Part shown: positions 49,802 to 60,780 of the stretch, one piece after another
Layout of the letters: each line of letters opens with the position of its first letter
Position numbering within the stretch: the first letter of the stretch is position 1
DNA from: Adhaeribacter terrigena
GTDB taxonomy: Bacteria; Bacteroidota; Bacteroidia; Cytophagales; Hymenobacteraceae
Direction: 5' to 3'
Length of the DNA stretch: 64,000 nucleotides
Assembly (NCBI RefSeq): GCF_016623615.1
Contig: NZ_JAEHFX010000002.1
Location: forward strand, 434,001 to 498,000
Made by a program: the position numbers and the translations under genes
Notes under the pieces: model-generated
The model's input: only the letters and a program-made list of their open reading frames with translations
Told to the model about the DNA's origin: nothing
Databases searched by the model: none

Positions 49802-52800
49802 ATGAGAAAGAACTACATGAAAATGGCCATCACTGCTTTTTTAGCAGTATGGTCGGGCCTGGCAATGGCGCAGGATTGTTTAACCGGAGGGTGTACCACT
49901 GCAGGGGCACAGTATCCGACCACCACGCAGACTACTAATTCGGGCATTTTTGTTCCTATTGCCACGGATATGTTTGCCGGGGAGCATGCCGTATGCAGCG
50001 TAACTGCCGGCGTTACCTACCAATGGTCGTTATGCGCGATCGATGGCGGAGCAACCGGCTATGATGCAGAATTAACGCTTCTGAATAATAGTACCAATGC
50101 CCTTATCTGTTACAGCGATGACTTTTGTGGTTTAGACCCGAAGATCGGCTGGACTGCAACCTTTACCGGTACGGTAAAGATACGGGTAACAGAAGGAAAT
50201 TGTGGTACTAATACGTTTGGTACCACCTTGGTTTGGAGAACCGTAGCCGCTGGTGCTGATGCCACTGTTTCAGCAGTATATACGTTGGGCACCATTTCTA
50301 CGGTACAGTCAAGCCCCCACGTGGTTTCTGCTGTAGTCGTGAACAATGGCTCAACGGTATTAACCAATTTGCCGGTAACCCTGAACGTTACGGGTGCGAA
50401 TACTTTTACCAATACAGTAACCGTTCCATCGCTGGCAGTGGGAGCAAGCATAGTTGTTCCTTTCACCGGTTATTCAAGCGCCAACCTTGGTAATAATACA
50501 GTTACCGTTAGCGTTCCAACCGATAGCAATCCGGCCAACAATACTAAAACAGTCACCCAGGTAGTTACTTTAGGCAGCCAGTCGTATGCATACGGCACCA
50601 CCATTGCCGGCGGAGTAGGCTTAAATACCGGAACTGGCGAAATTGCAGTGAAATTCAAAGCCGCCCCAGGAGCAACCTTACAACAGGTAAAACCTACCTT
50701 CGATGCCTCCGGCAAAGCTTTCCGGATCCGGATCTTTAACGCTGCCGGGGCCGGCGGAAGTCCTGGTACCTTACTTTATACCTCTGCTACTCAAACCTCT
50801 GTTCTGGGCCTTAATACGGTTACTATCAGCCCGGCTTTAGCGGTACCAACTTCATTTTTTGTAAGTATTGAGCAGGCTACCGCCGGCGTGAATATGGAAA
50901 TTGGCTATCAGGAAGAAGTTCCGCTCCGGCCGCAGACATTTTTTGTAAATACTACCATTGCAGCGCCAGCCTGGATGGATCTTTCACCCTCACTCCCTTT
51001 CCGCATTATGGTAGAAACAGTGCTTTCGGGCGGTACTACCGGGCCAGATGCCGGAGTTGGAGAACTGTATACTTTAGGCACGATTTCTACCACGCATAAT
51101 AATCCGCACATAGCCTCTGCTTTAATTACGAACAACGGCGCAAGTGCAATTACCAATCTACCGGTAACCCTGAATGTAACGGGTGCAAACACTTATACCT
51201 ACACTTTAAATATTACCTCGCTAGCTGCGGGCGCAAGTACGGTAGTTACTTTCCCGGGATATACCAGTACAAGCGCCGGTAATAATACGGTAACGGTTTC
51301 TGTTCCGGCCGATGCAAATGCTACGAACAATTCCAAAGCGGTAACCCAGGTGGTTTCAGCTGCCAGTCAGTCTTATGCTTACGGTGCAACCATTACTGGT
51401 GGCGCAGGCTTTAATGCCGGCGTTGGGGAAGTAGCTGCAAAATTCCAGGCAGCTACAGGGGCTACTTTATTACAGGTAAAACCCACCTTCAATACGGCCG
51501 GAAAGATCTTCAGAGTTCGTATTTTTAATGCTGCCGGAACCGGCGGTACTCCGGGGACATTGATCTATACTTCTCTGGACCAAACTTCTGTACAGGGAGT
51601 TAATACGGTAACCATCAGTCCGGCACTTACGGTGCCTGCATCGTTTTACGTAAGTATTCAGCAGGTTACCACTGCCGATAATATGGCGCTAGGGTACCAG
51701 ACGGAAGATCCTATCCGTTCGCAGACTTTTTACGCCAATACAAACATTGCTGCGCCAAGCTGGACCGATCTTTCGCCGGGAATTAATTTCCGTTTAATGG
51801 TTGAGGCGGTTTTATCTTCCTGCCAGTTACCGGGGCAGCCTGCTGCCATTTCCGGCCCGGCTTCAATTTGCGGCACTTCTCCGGTAACTTACACGGTGCC
51901 GGTAGTAACGGGGGCTACCAGCTATAACTGGGTACTGCCTTTCGGCTGGTCAGGTACTTCTACAACCAATAGCATTACTGTAACGCCTACAACTTCCGGT
52001 GGAAATATTACGGTTACAGCTACGAATTCCTGCGGAACCAGCGCTACTCAAAGCCTGACCATAACAGCAAACCCGGGTGCACCTGCACAGCCTGGCGCTA
52101 TTTCCGGAAATACAACTGCCTGTTCCGGTGTTACCAGTACCTATTCGGTACCACAGGCTCCAGGAAATCCATCCTATACCTGGACTTTGCCTTCCGGTTG
52201 GTCTGGTACTTCTAATACCAACTCCATTTCGGTTTCAGCGGGTACAACCGGCGGCGTGATCAGCGTGGTGGCTTTTAACGGTTGCGGAACCAGTGCTGCA
52301 CAAACCCTGACGGTAGGTATCACTTCCACACCTGGTGCACCTGGAGCCATTACCGGTAATACCAACGTTTGTCAGGGTTCCACCAACCTGTATTCTGTAC
52401 CGGCAGTAGCGGGGGCTACAAGCTATACCTGGACACTGCCAAATGGCTGGACTGGTTCTTCAACCTCTAATTCTATAAACGTAACGGCTGGTACGGCAAG
52501 CGGTACAGTTTCAGTGGTAGCCAGCAATGGCTGCGGCAACAGTTCACCGGCCTCACTGGCAGTTAATATGAATTCTATTCCTAACCAGCCGGGTGCCATC
52601 TCTGGCCCTGCTAATTTATGCCAGGGTACAAACGGCACTTATTCTGTGGCTACCGTTGCCGGCGCTACCAGCTATAACTGGACTTTACCAACCGGCTGGA
52701 GCGGTTCTTCTACTTCCAACAGCATTACTGCCACCGCCGGAAACACCTCTGGTAATATTACAGTAACGGCTACCAATAGTTGCGGTACCAGTATTTCCCA

Positions 52801-53800
52801 GACCTTTGCCGTGAGCAGTACAGCTGGTTTACCGGCCCAGCCCGCCACCATTTCGGGCAACACGATTATTTGCCCGGGCGGGAACGCAACATATTCTGTA
52901 ACGCCCGTAACAGGAGCAACCTCTTATACCTGGACCTTACCAAACGGCTGGACGGGTACCTCGACCACTAGTTCTATTAATGTGGTTTCCGGTACTGCTT
53001 CGGGTACTATAAGTGTAATTGCAAGCAATGGCTGCGGTACAAGTCCTGCCCGTACCTTAGCGGTTTCGGTGTCTGCAATTGTTCAGCCGGGTACTATTAG
53101 CGGAAGTTCTGCCGTTTGTCAGGGCAATACGGCTACCTATACTGTGCCTGCCGTGCCGGGAGCTACCAGCTATACCTGGACTTTGCCTGCAGGTTGGTCA
53201 GGAACTTCTACTTCTAACACTATTACCGTAACGGCCGGAGCCAATGGCGGTACGCTTTCCGTAACTTCCACGGATGGAAGTTGCACTAGTCCGGCACAAA
53301 ATCTAAGCTTAAGTGTAAATGCACTGCCAGCAGTACCAACCATTACTACTGCGGGAGGTGTTTTGGCATCAAGCGCAGCTAATGGCAACCAATGGCTGCT
53401 GAACGGAACTCCGATTGCGAACGCTACCGGGCAGTTTTACACCCCGACTCAAAATGGCTTCTATACCGTTACCGTAACCAATGCCAATGGTTGTTCGGCT
53501 ACTTCTGCGACATATTCTTATTCTACCGTAGGCATTTCCGATGCGTTTGCCCACGGCCTGCAACTGAAAGTGTATCCGAACCCGGCTACCGATATGGTAA
53601 TGATTGAGGCTGATTCTCAGGAAAGCCTGCAGGTGGAAGTTTGCAACATTATCGGAAAAGTAGTGGTTAGGTCGGTGGCTCCGGCTGCCAATGGCAAAGT
53701 TGCTTATAAACTTAATACAGCTTCGCTTAGCCAGGGTGTATACCTGCTTCACCTGAAAACCAAGTCCGGCAGCACGACCAGCCGCCTGGTTATTCAGTAA
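49802..53800 (+). CDS. Giant secreted T9SS protein with CARDB-like and Ig/PKD-like repeats
   Basis: A 1332-residue exported protein. Signal peptide about 1-23 (GLAMA). An N-terminal domain (about 24-150) has a Cys-rich, bacterial pre-peptidase C-like appearance. Two ~260-residue units follow, each with a CARDB-like module (NNGSTVLTNLPVTLNVTGA) and a jelly-roll-like module. Then six tandem ~82-residue Ig/PKD-like repeats share the frame PGAISG...TYSVP...GATSYTWTLPxGWSG...NGCGTS. The C-terminal VYPNPATDM...LSQGVYLLHL is a T9SS sorting domain. Probably a surface adhesin or structural protein; no enzyme domain. Confidence 0.88.
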   Translation: MRKNYMKMAITAFLAVWSGLAMAQDCLTGGCTTAGAQYPTTTQTTNSGIFVPIATDMFAGEHAVCSVTAGVTYQWSLCAIDGGATGYDAELTLLNNSTNALICYSDDFCGLDPKIGWTATFTGTVKIRVTEGNCGTNTFGTTLVWRTVAAGADATVSAVYTLGTISTVQSSPHVVSAVVVNNGSTVLTNLPVTLNVTGANTFTNTVTVPSLAVGASIVVPFTGYSSANLGNNTVTVSVPTDSNPANNTKTVTQVVTLGSQSYAYGTTIAGGVGLNTGTGEIAVKFKAAPGATLQQVKPTFDASGKAFRIRIFNAAGAGGSPGTLLYTSATQTSVLGLNTVTISPALAVPTSFFVSIEQATAGVNMEIGYQEEVPLRPQTFFVNTTIAAPAWMDLSPSLPFRIMVETVLSGGTTGPDAGVGELYTLGTISTTHNNPHIASALITNNGASAITNLPVTLNVTGANTYTYTLNITSLAAGASTVVTFPGYTSTSAGNNTVTVSVPADANATNNSKAVTQVVSAASQSYAYGATITGGAGFNAGVGEVAAKFQAATGATLLQVKPTFNTAGKIFRVRIFNAAGTGGTPGTLIYTSLDQTSVQGVNTVTISPALTVPASFYVSIQQVTTADNMALGYQTEDPIRSQTFYANTNIAAPSWTDLSPGINFRLMVEAVLSSCQLPGQPAAISGPASICGTSPVTYTVPVVTGATSYNWVLPFGWSGTSTTNSITVTPTTSGGNITVTATNSCGTSATQSLTITANPGAPAQPGAISGNTTACSGVTSTYSVPQAPGNPSYTWTLPSGWSGTSNTNSISVSAGTTGGVISVVAFNGCGTSAAQTLTVGITSTPGAPGAITGNTNVCQGSTNLYSVPAVAGATSYTWTLPNGWTGSSTSNSINVTAGTASGTVSVVASNGCGNSSPASLAVNMNSIPNQPGAISGPANLCQGTNGTYSVATVAGATSYNWTLPTGWSGSSTSNSITATAGNTSGNITVTATNSCGTSISQTFAVSSTAGLPAQPATISGNTIICPGGNATYSVTPVTGATSYTWTLPNGWTGTSTTSSINVVSGTASGTISVIASNGCGTSPARTLAVSVSAIVQPGTISGSSAVCQGNTATYTVPAVPGATSYTWTLPAGWSGTSTSNTITVTAGANGGTLSVTSTDGSCTSPAQNLSLSVNALPAVPTITTAGGVLASSAANGNQWLLNGTPIANATGQFYTPTQNGFYTVTVTNANGCSATSATYSYSTVGISDAFAHGLQLKVYPNPATDMVMIEADSQESLQVEVCNIIGKVVVRSVAPAANGKVAYKLNTASLSQGVYLLHLKTKSGSTTSRLVIQ

Positions 53801-53817
53801 ACCTTTGTACTTTAACA

Positions 53818-53847
53818 GAAACGGCGCCTCCAAAGGGCGCCGTTTTT
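53818..53847 (+). terminator. Intrinsic terminator of the giant secreted protein gene
   Basis: AAACGGCGCC / GGCGCCGTTT stem with a short loop and T-run, 17 bp after the stop. The rest of the 310-bp gap to 54111 shows no recognisable feature. Confidence 0.85.
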
Positions 53848-54110
53848 AGTTGGCAGCTACTTGAATGTTTGTTTTGAATCAGATCGTCCAAAAATAAGTA
53901 AAGGAATAGAACTTTTTAACGTCCGGGTGTTTATTAAAGCAATTGGAAGCGGACCGGAGAATTTTTCAGAAGAAAAAAGCAGGGAGTGAAAGCTAAGGGA
54001 AAGGACGGAAAAAGTTGTCTGTTAAGCTGAAGGGCCGGTGATCTAAGGCCATTCTGAACGCTTCCATAAACTTTAAATTAACCGTACCTTTATAAAATAA
54101 AAATCCCGAA

Positions 54111-54773
54111 ATGAAAAACTACTGGTTTGCTTTGCTTTGCCTGTTATGGCTTACAAGCTGCAAGGAACTTGAAGAAATAAACGAAGTTAAAGTAACCGGC
54201 CAAACGCTGGATGCTACAACCAAAGCGCCGCTTGAAGGCGTAGTGGTTGAGCTTTACGAAGACAATGACGGCGCTTTTATGGGTAAGCATCTGTTGCAGT
54301 CCTTTACTACCGATCATTCCGGGGATTTCAATTTTAATTTCACTTACAAGGAAGGGCCTTACACCATTTTTGTTCACCGGAACGGCTACATTTACCAGCG
54401 GTTATTGAAAGATAATATTTTCAATAAGGAAGTATTTGTGGATTACCAGAATGTGGAATCATTGAAAAATGAGCAGCACCTGGTTTTTGAAATGGATCCG
54501 GTGGGCCTGCTTTCGGTGAAGATAATGAATACGGCGCCGGCTTTGAGCACAGACCAGTTAACGCTTGAGATTGGGAAAGGAGCCAATAACCTGCCTTTGT
54601 TTACGCGCACTTTTGAGGGCCTAACCAATACCGATTTTCAGGTGGGCAGCGTAACTGCCAACCGGTATGTGCCCATTAAGTATACTGTTCGCGAAAATGG
54701 CATTTTGCGAAGCGTGGAAGATTCGGTTTTACTGAAGCCTTCGGAAGCCTTTACTTACACGCTGAATTATTAA
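54111..54773 (+). CDS. Lipoprotein with carboxypeptidase-regulatory-like domain
   Basis: A 220-residue exported lipoprotein with lipobox LTSC (Cys17). The domain NEVKVTGQTLDATTKAPLEGVVVELYED is a CarboxypepD_reg-like beta-sandwich, followed by GDFNFNFTYKEGPYTIFV. These domains are common on Bacteroidota outer membrane proteins and often help assembly rather than catalysis. A TACCTTTA sequence 18 bp upstream of ATG (54085-54092) resembles a -7 box. Function unknown. It is monocistronic. Confidence 0.75.
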   Translation: MKNYWFALLCLLWLTSCKELEEINEVKVTGQTLDATTKAPLEGVVVELYEDNDGAFMGKHLLQSFTTDHSGDFNFNFTYKEGPYTIFVHRNGYIYQRLLKDNIFNKEVFVDYQNVESLKNEQHLVFEMDPVGLLSVKIMNTAPALSTDQLTLEIGKGANNLPLFTRTFEGLTNTDFQVGSVTANRYVPIKYTVRENGILRSVEDSVLLKPSEAFTYTLNY

Positions 54774-54851
54774 TTCTATACTAAGACCGAAAATGTGCCG
54801 GAAGACAAACTATTTTCTGGTTAACTTTGTCTTTTGAAAAATTCCTGAATT

Positions 54852-55433
54852 ATGATCGTTTTGCAGAATACCGTTATCTCCGATGACGTACGCGATAAAT
54901 TTTTTGTTTGTAACCTCGAGAAATGCAAAGGTGCCTGCTGCGTGGAAGGTGATCTGGGCGCACCGCTGGAGGAAGGTGAATTAAAGATCCTGCAGGACAA
55001 TTACGAACAGATCAAACCGTATCTGAGCCGTAAAGGCCGCGAGGCCATCGAAGAACAGGGGTTATATATAAAAGACTGGGAAGGTGATTTTTCTACTCCT
55101 ACCATTAAAGACCGCGAGTGTGCCTACGCCATTTACGACGAAAGCTTAACTCTGAAATGCGGCATTGAACAAGCTTACCTGGATGGCAAAATTTCCTGGA
55201 AAAAACCGATTTCCTGTCACCTGTACCCGATCCGCATCACGAAGTATGATGGTTTCGAAGCGCTGAATTACGATAAATGGGGCATTTGCAGCGCGGCCTG
55301 CAGCTTTGGCGAAGAACTTGGGGTTCCGGTATATAAATTCCTGAAAGAGCCGCTGGTGCGCCGTTACGGCGCTGACTGGTATCAGGAACTGGAAAATCTG
55401 GTGGAGGAAGAGGCGAAGGCAAAAACGGTATAG
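54852..55433 (+). CDS. DUF3109 family protein
   Basis: A 193-residue protein rich in conserved cysteines ([49 protein letters not shown]), a pattern shared with YkgJ-like metal-cluster binding proteins. Members probably bind Zn or Fe, without known reaction. Length and spacing are usual. The stop codon TAG (55431) lies inside a CGSTA element, so the last three residues (KTV) are repeat-encoded. It stands 78 bp after the lipoprotein gene on the same strand and may be co-transcribed. Confidence 0.87.
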   Translation: MIVLQNTVISDDVRDKFFVCNLEKCKGACCVEGDLGAPLEEGELKILQDNYEQIKPYLSRKGREAIEEQGLYIKDWEGDFSTPTIKDRECAYAIYDESLTLKCGIEQAYLDGKISWKKPISCHLYPIRITKYDGFEALNYDKWGICSAACSFGEELGVPVYKFLKEPLVRRYGADWYQELENLVEEEAKAKTV

Positions 55434-55459
55434 TTTTGAGCCCTGAAAGTATAACGTTT
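55422..55459. repeat. Two opposed CGSTA elements overlapping a stop codon
   Basis: Plus-strand AAAACGGTATAGTTTT (from 55422) and a minus-strand degenerate copy ending at 55459 (AAACGTTATACTTTC) overlap head to head. The first supplies the stop of the DUF3109 gene; the terminator starts right after. Confidence 0.7.
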
Positions 55460-55492
55460 AAAAAAAGGCCCGGTTCTAACCGGGCCTTTTTT
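55460..55492. terminator. Bidirectional terminator
   Basis: AAAAAAGGCCCGGTT / AACCGGGCCTTTTTT stem with a small loop between convergent genes. Confidence 0.9.
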
Positions 55493-55496
55493 ATGG

Positions 55497-56936
55497 TTAT
55501 TTTGCCGCTGGTATTTCGGCTTTTATCGGAAGTACCTCCGATGGAAGGTCTACGTGCCACATGCCTACTTCTTTCCGGGTGCCGTGAAAGATGAGTAATT
55601 TATTGCCTAAAACCCCGAAAACATCTTCCTGGGTATCTTTATTTAAAGCAGTAAGCGTGGAAATCTGGTTGGTTTGGGTGTTTACCAGCTTTACTTCTGC
55701 GGGGGTTTTAATTATTACTGAAAAAGGATCAGCAAAATGGCCCCGGTAACGGAAAATTCCCTGGTTAAAAGCTATGGCCGCCAAGCGGTAAGGCGGGATC
55801 CAGTTCGGGAAAGTATAACGGGTAACCGGGAGGCGGTAATTATGAAAGGATTCCAGTTTGCCAGCCGGCGAAAGCGTTAAATGTAGCAGATCCTGCGTCC
55901 GGACAGTAGAAAAGCCCATGTTCACGTACCCGAAAGTAACAATTCCTATGGCCATGCGCGGCAGTAAATGGCCCATGTAGGAAGTGCTTTTAAAGCTTTC
56001 GCCCACCAGATGCCAGTGGCCGTCCGGCGTGTATTGCAATTTTTCCCATAAAACCTTTTGGTTCTGTAAAGCCAGCATACTGCCCGCATTGCTACCGGTT
56101 GCATCGGCCAGCCGTTGGCCGGTTGGGCTGATGCGGGTAAAAAACATCTGGCCCGGTTTGTTTGGCGATGTGCGGGTTTTATTGAACCAGCGGCCGTTTA
56201 GGGCAATTTCCTGCTCCGGACCGAAGCCGATGGCCCCGAGCTCGCGCCGGTCGGTAGCCTGGTTTAATTTACTTTGGCCGGTAATGTTTCCGGTTTCGCC
56301 TTCCAGGCAATAGATCGTGTGAATGACTTTTCCGGTGCCCGGTTTGGTTGCTGCAATGGCCCAGATATGGTTTTTATTTACCAGCAGCTGCAGAAACTGA
56401 GCGCCTTTTTCCGGCGAAATCTTTTGTTCCCATAGCACGCTTTGCTTTAAATCGATCTTCTGAATAACGTAGCCTCTCGGTGATTTGGTAGCATAAACCA
56501 AAAGAAAAGTACTGTCGTTATCGGCCTTGCTGAGCGTGATCAGCTTCGGTTTTCCATAAGCGCGATAGCTGTTCTTTTTACTGATGATATCGCCGTTTTT
56601 TGCCAGAATAATGGTGCGCACCGTATCGGTACCAACCCGCTGAAATAAGTGGGCCGAATAATGGCCGTTTCCGGTGGAAGCTAAAGCAATGTTCCGGCGG
56701 TAAAGTTTATGCACCGAAGAAGTGGTAACCAGCGAGGTATCCATGCGGGAATAATAGAAAATGGAGTTATTGTCTTCTAATCCGCGTTGCCGGTAAAGCA
56801 TACCAGCATGTTTATCGGAATTCTGGTTTAAACTGAACCGGCCGTTAAATAAGATATCGTCGTAACCAGCCTGCTGAGAAAAGCCGGAAAACTGAAGACA
56901 TGAAAAAAAGAGCAGAAAGGAGAGTCGTTTAAGCAT
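55497..56936 (-). CDS. Exported protein, unknown function
   Basis: A 479-residue secreted protein with a signal peptide (about 1-20, FSGFSQ). The mature sequence consists of many beta-strand-like blocks with repeated turns (LAKNGDIISKK, KIDLKQSVLWEQKISPEKG, YCLEGETGNITGQSKL), resembling an incomplete beta-propeller, although repeat boundaries are poorly defined. No catalytic motif or sorting domain is recognised. It ends convergently against the DUF3109 gene. Start ATG 56936. Its function is unknown. Confidence 0.65.
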   Translation of the reverse strand: MLKRLSFLLFFSCLQFSGFSQQAGYDDILFNGRFSLNQNSDKHAGMLYRQRGLEDNNSIFYYSRMDTSLVTTSSVHKLYRRNIALASTGNGHYSAHLFQRVGTDTVRTIILAKNGDIISKKNSYRAYGKPKLITLSKADNDSTFLLVYATKSPRGYVIQKIDLKQSVLWEQKISPEKGAQFLQLLVNKNHIWAIAATKPGTGKVIHTIYCLEGETGNITGQSKLNQATDRRELGAIGFGPEQEIALNGRWFNKTRTSPNKPGQMFFTRISPTGQRLADATGSNAGSMLALQNQKVLWEKLQYTPDGHWHLVGESFKSTSYMGHLLPRMAIGIVTFGYVNMGFSTVRTQDLLHLTLSPAGKLESFHNYRLPVTRYTFPNWIPPYRLAAIAFNQGIFRYRGHFADPFSVIIKTPAEVKLVNTQTNQISTLTALNKDTQEDVFGVLGNKLLIFHGTRKEVGMWHVDLPSEVLPIKAEIPAAK

Positions 56937-57018
56937 TTACTACTAAGAAATTTGAATTGCAAAAGTATATAATTCCTTTGTTATTTAGTTTGTTCTGATT
57001 TATTATTTCTTAAAAACA

Positions 57019-57050
57019 GAAAAACCCCGGCCTGTTAAGCCGGGGTTTTT
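57019..57050 (-). terminator. Intrinsic terminator of the acc operon
   Basis: AAAACCCCGGC / GCCGGGGTTTT stem with a ~7-base loop; T-run on the minus strand, beyond the accC stop. Confidence 0.85.
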
Positions 57051-57072
57051 GGGTATAAAACCATACCGTTTT
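57043..57072 (-). repeat. CGSTA element between accC stop and terminator
   Basis: Minus-strand AAAACGGTATGGTTTT, ATACCC, AAAAACCC; begins one base after the accC TAA and merges into the terminator arm. Confidence 0.8.
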
Positions 57073-58422
<1,350 letters not shown>

Positions 58423-58430
58423 CTTTTAAA

Positions 58431-58515
58431 TGTGTTAATGTGCTAATGTGAAAATGTGCTAATATGTAATTGTGCATTTGATTTCTCAATAGCACATTAA
58501 CACATTAGCACATTA
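58431..58515. repeat. Inverted repeat built of TAATGTGC units between accB and accC
   Basis: Left units (TGTGTTAATGTGCTAATGTG, 58431-58450) and right units (58491-58515) are complementary runs of the octamer TAATGTGC/T. The hairpin would lie in the message leader of accC. Confidence 0.75.
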
Positions 58516-58529
58516 AAGAATTAAACTTA

Positions 58530-59024
58530 TTAACTAGGATCGATCATAAACAACGCCTGGTCGTACTCAACCGGAGACGCATTGTCAACCATAACTTTCA
58601 CGATCTTACCGGAAACTTCGGCTTCAATTTCGTTGAAAAGTTTCATGGCTTCGATGATGCAGATCACCTGGCCCTTTTTTACCTCGTCGCCTACGTTTAC
58701 AAATGCCGGAGATTCCGGGCTGGCAGAGCGGTAGAAAGTACCGATCATAGGCGCTTTAATGGCCTGGTAGTTTCCGCCTTCAGCAGCCGGAGCCGCAGCT
58801 GCGGCCGGAGCAGAAGGAGCCTGAGGAGCCGCTGCCGGAGCTGAAACCGCAGCCGCAGCAGGGGCCGCAACCGGAGCGTGGGCCGCCGGAGCCGCTACGT
58901 AACTTACTTTCTGGCTGGCATCGCGGGTGATGTTGATCTTAAACTCTTCCGTTTCAATATTCACTTTATTCAGACCAGATTTGGCAATAAAGTCAATCAG
59001 GTCCTGTAATTCTTTCGCTTTCAT
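58530..59024 (-). CDS. accB: Biotin carboxyl carrier protein of acetyl-CoA carboxylase
   Basis: A 164-residue carrier. ATG 59024 ([17 protein letters not shown]) is chosen over the open frame up to 59105, which would run into efp and lacks homologous sequence. The N-terminal helix is followed by an Ala/Pro-rich linker (about residues 44-82). The C-terminal biotinyl domain ends in EAMKLFNEI with biotinylated Lys128, flanked by the thumb-like segment [18 protein letters not shown]. It sits 16 bp past efp in the same operon. Confidence 0.96.
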   Translation of the reverse strand: MKAKELQDLIDFIAKSGLNKVNIETEEFKINITRDASQKVSYVAAPAAHAPVAAPAAAAVSAPAAAPQAPSAPAAAAAPAAEGGNYQAIKAPMIGTFYRSASPESPAFVNVGDEVKKGQVICIIEAMKLFNEIEAEVSGKIVKVMVDNASPVEYDQALFMIDPS

Positions 59025-59040
59025 GGGCTGTTTCTTTTCG

Positions 59041-59604
59041 TTATTTAACTCGTTCGGCATAGCTGTATGTCCGGGTGTCAACTTTAATTTTTTCGTCCTG
59101 TTCAATAAACAAAGGCACGTTAATGGTAGCGCCGGTTTCTACAATGGCTTTTTTAGAAGCGTTGGTAGCCGTATCGCCTTTTATGCCTGGTTCGGTATAG
59201 GTTACCACCAGTTCTACAAATGGAGGGATCTCGCAGGTTAATGGCTGTTCGGTTTCGGCGTGGAAAAGGATGGTTACTTCCTGACCGTCTTTCAACAAGT
59301 CAGCAAACGGTACCATTTTCTCGTCTAAAACTACCTGTTCAAAAGAAGCGTTATCCATGAACGTGTAGCCCATATCGTCTTTGTACAGGAACTGGTGCGG
59401 TCGTTGTTCCACGCGCGCAGTCGTAACTTTTACGCCGGCATTAAAGGTGTTGTCAATAATTTTTCCGGTTTTAATATTGCGTAGTTTCGTACGTACGAAA
59501 GCCGGGCCTTTGCCGGGTTTTACGTGCTGAAATTCGGTGATCACGTAAAGATCGCCGTTGTATTCCAGGCACAATCCGTTTTTAAAATCAGCTGTAGTTG
59601 CCAT
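59041..59604 (-). CDS. efp: Translation elongation factor P
   Basis: A 187-residue factor that relieves ribosome stalling at polyproline. The KOW-like domain I contains [17 protein letters not shown]; Lys32 is in the place of the modifiable tip Lys34 of E. coli EF-P. Two OB-fold domains follow. No EpmA/EpmB or other modifying enzyme is in the window, so modification cannot be judged. It belongs to the fabH-efp-accBC run. Confidence 0.97.
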   Translation of the reverse strand: MATTADFKNGLCLEYNGDLYVITEFQHVKPGKGPAFVRTKLRNIKTGKIIDNTFNAGVKVTTARVEQRPHQFLYKDDMGYTFMDNASFEQVVLDEKMVPFADLLKDGQEVTILFHAETEQPLTCEIPPFVELVVTYTEPGIKGDTATNASKKAIVETGATINVPLFIEQDEKIKVDTRTYSYAERVK

Positions 59605-59658
59605 TGGGTTTTAATTAAAAATCAGGCTTTACAGACCTGATTCGTAAGTTTTCACTAA

Positions 59659-59688
59659 AAAATGGTATCGTTTCAGACTTAAAAAGTC
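59659..59688 (+). repeat. 30-bp CGSTA element between fabH and efp
   Basis: AAAATGGTATCGTTTC, AGACTT, AAAAAGTC. It lies in the 144-bp fabH-efp gap, inside the operon. Confidence 0.7.
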
Positions 59689-59748
59689 AATCCGAAAAAC
59701 CGGCTCAAAATTAGCAGATTTTTCGGATTAATGTTTTGCTATAGCAGA

Positions 59749-60747
59749 TTATTTCGGGTCATAGGCCCACTTTACGTAAAGCGCGCCCCAGGTAAAGCCG
59801 CCGCCGAACGCCGAAATAATTAAGTTGTCGCCTTTATGCAGTTGGTTTTCGTAATCCCACAGACAAAGCGGAATGGTACCGCTGGTGGTGTTGCCGTATT
59901 TCTGAATGTTCAGCATCACTTTCTCGGGGCCTACATTCATGCGCTGCGCCGTAGCATCAATAATGCGCTTGTTGGCCTGATGCGGCACCAACCAGGCCAC
60001 ATCATCAGCTGTCAGGTTGTTGCGCTCCATAATTTCAGCCGAAACGTCGGCCATGCCTTTTACCGCGAATTTGAAAACCGTAGTGCCTTCCTGGTAAACG
60101 TAATGTTCGCGGTTGCGCACGGTTTCTTCAGTCGCTGGTTTGCGGCTGCCACCGGCCTTCTGGTGCAGAAAAGCAGCCCCGGAACCATCGGCTTTCAGAA
60201 TAGAATCCAGCACGCCATAGCCTTCGGTGTTGGGTTCCAGCATAACCGCGCCGGCGCCATCGCCGAAAATAATGCAGGTAGCACGGTCGGTATAATCAAT
60301 AATGGAAGACATTTTATCGCCGCCCACAATTACCACTTTTTTGTACTTGCCGGTTTCAATGAACTGGGCACCGGTTGCTAACGCGAAAATAAATCCGGAA
60401 CAGGCAGCCTGAATATCGTACCCGAAGGCATTTTTTGCGCCAATTTCGTCGGTAATTAAGTTGGCTGTAGCTGGAAAAACCATATCCGGCGTGGTAGTTG
60501 CGCAGATCAGCAGGTCAATTTCTTCAGCCTTGGTGTTGGTTTTTTTCAGCAGGTCGTTCACAGCTTTTACAGCCATGTAAGAGGTGCCCAGGTTTTCGCC
60601 TTTCAGAATGTGGCGTTCTTTAATACCGGTGCGGGAGGTAATCCATTCGTCGTTGGTATCAACCATCGTTTCCAGTTCCTTATTGGTAAGGATATAGTCG
60701 GGAACGTAACCGCTCACGCCGGTAATGGCAGCCGTAAGTTTTGTCAT
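59749..60747 (-). CDS. fabH: Beta-ketoacyl-ACP synthase III
   Basis: A 332-residue thiolase-fold enzyme that condenses acetyl-CoA (or branched starters) with malonyl-ACP to begin fatty acid synthesis. The catalytic triad is Cys116 ([12 protein letters not shown]), His256 (VPHQANKRI) and Asn286 (YGNTTSG). Starter preference is not evident from these motifs. It follows plsX by 33 bp and stands in the classic lipid cluster. Confidence 0.96.
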   Translation of the reverse strand: MTKLTAAITGVSGYVPDYILTNKELETMVDTNDEWITSRTGIKERHILKGENLGTSYMAVKAVNDLLKKTNTKAEEIDLLICATTTPDMVFPATANLITDEIGAKNAFGYDIQAACSGFIFALATGAQFIETGKYKKVVIVGGDKMSSIIDYTDRATCIIFGDGAGAVMLEPNTEGYGVLDSILKADGSGAAFLHQKAGGSRKPATEETVRNREHYVYQEGTTVFKFAVKGMADVSAEIMERNNLTADDVAWLVPHQANKRIIDATAQRMNVGPEKVMLNIQKYGNTTSGTIPLCLWDYENQLHKGDNLIISAFGGGFTWGALYVKWAYDPK

Positions 60748-60780
60748 AGTTTTAAATGGTACTATGTAAAAATAGCGCCG

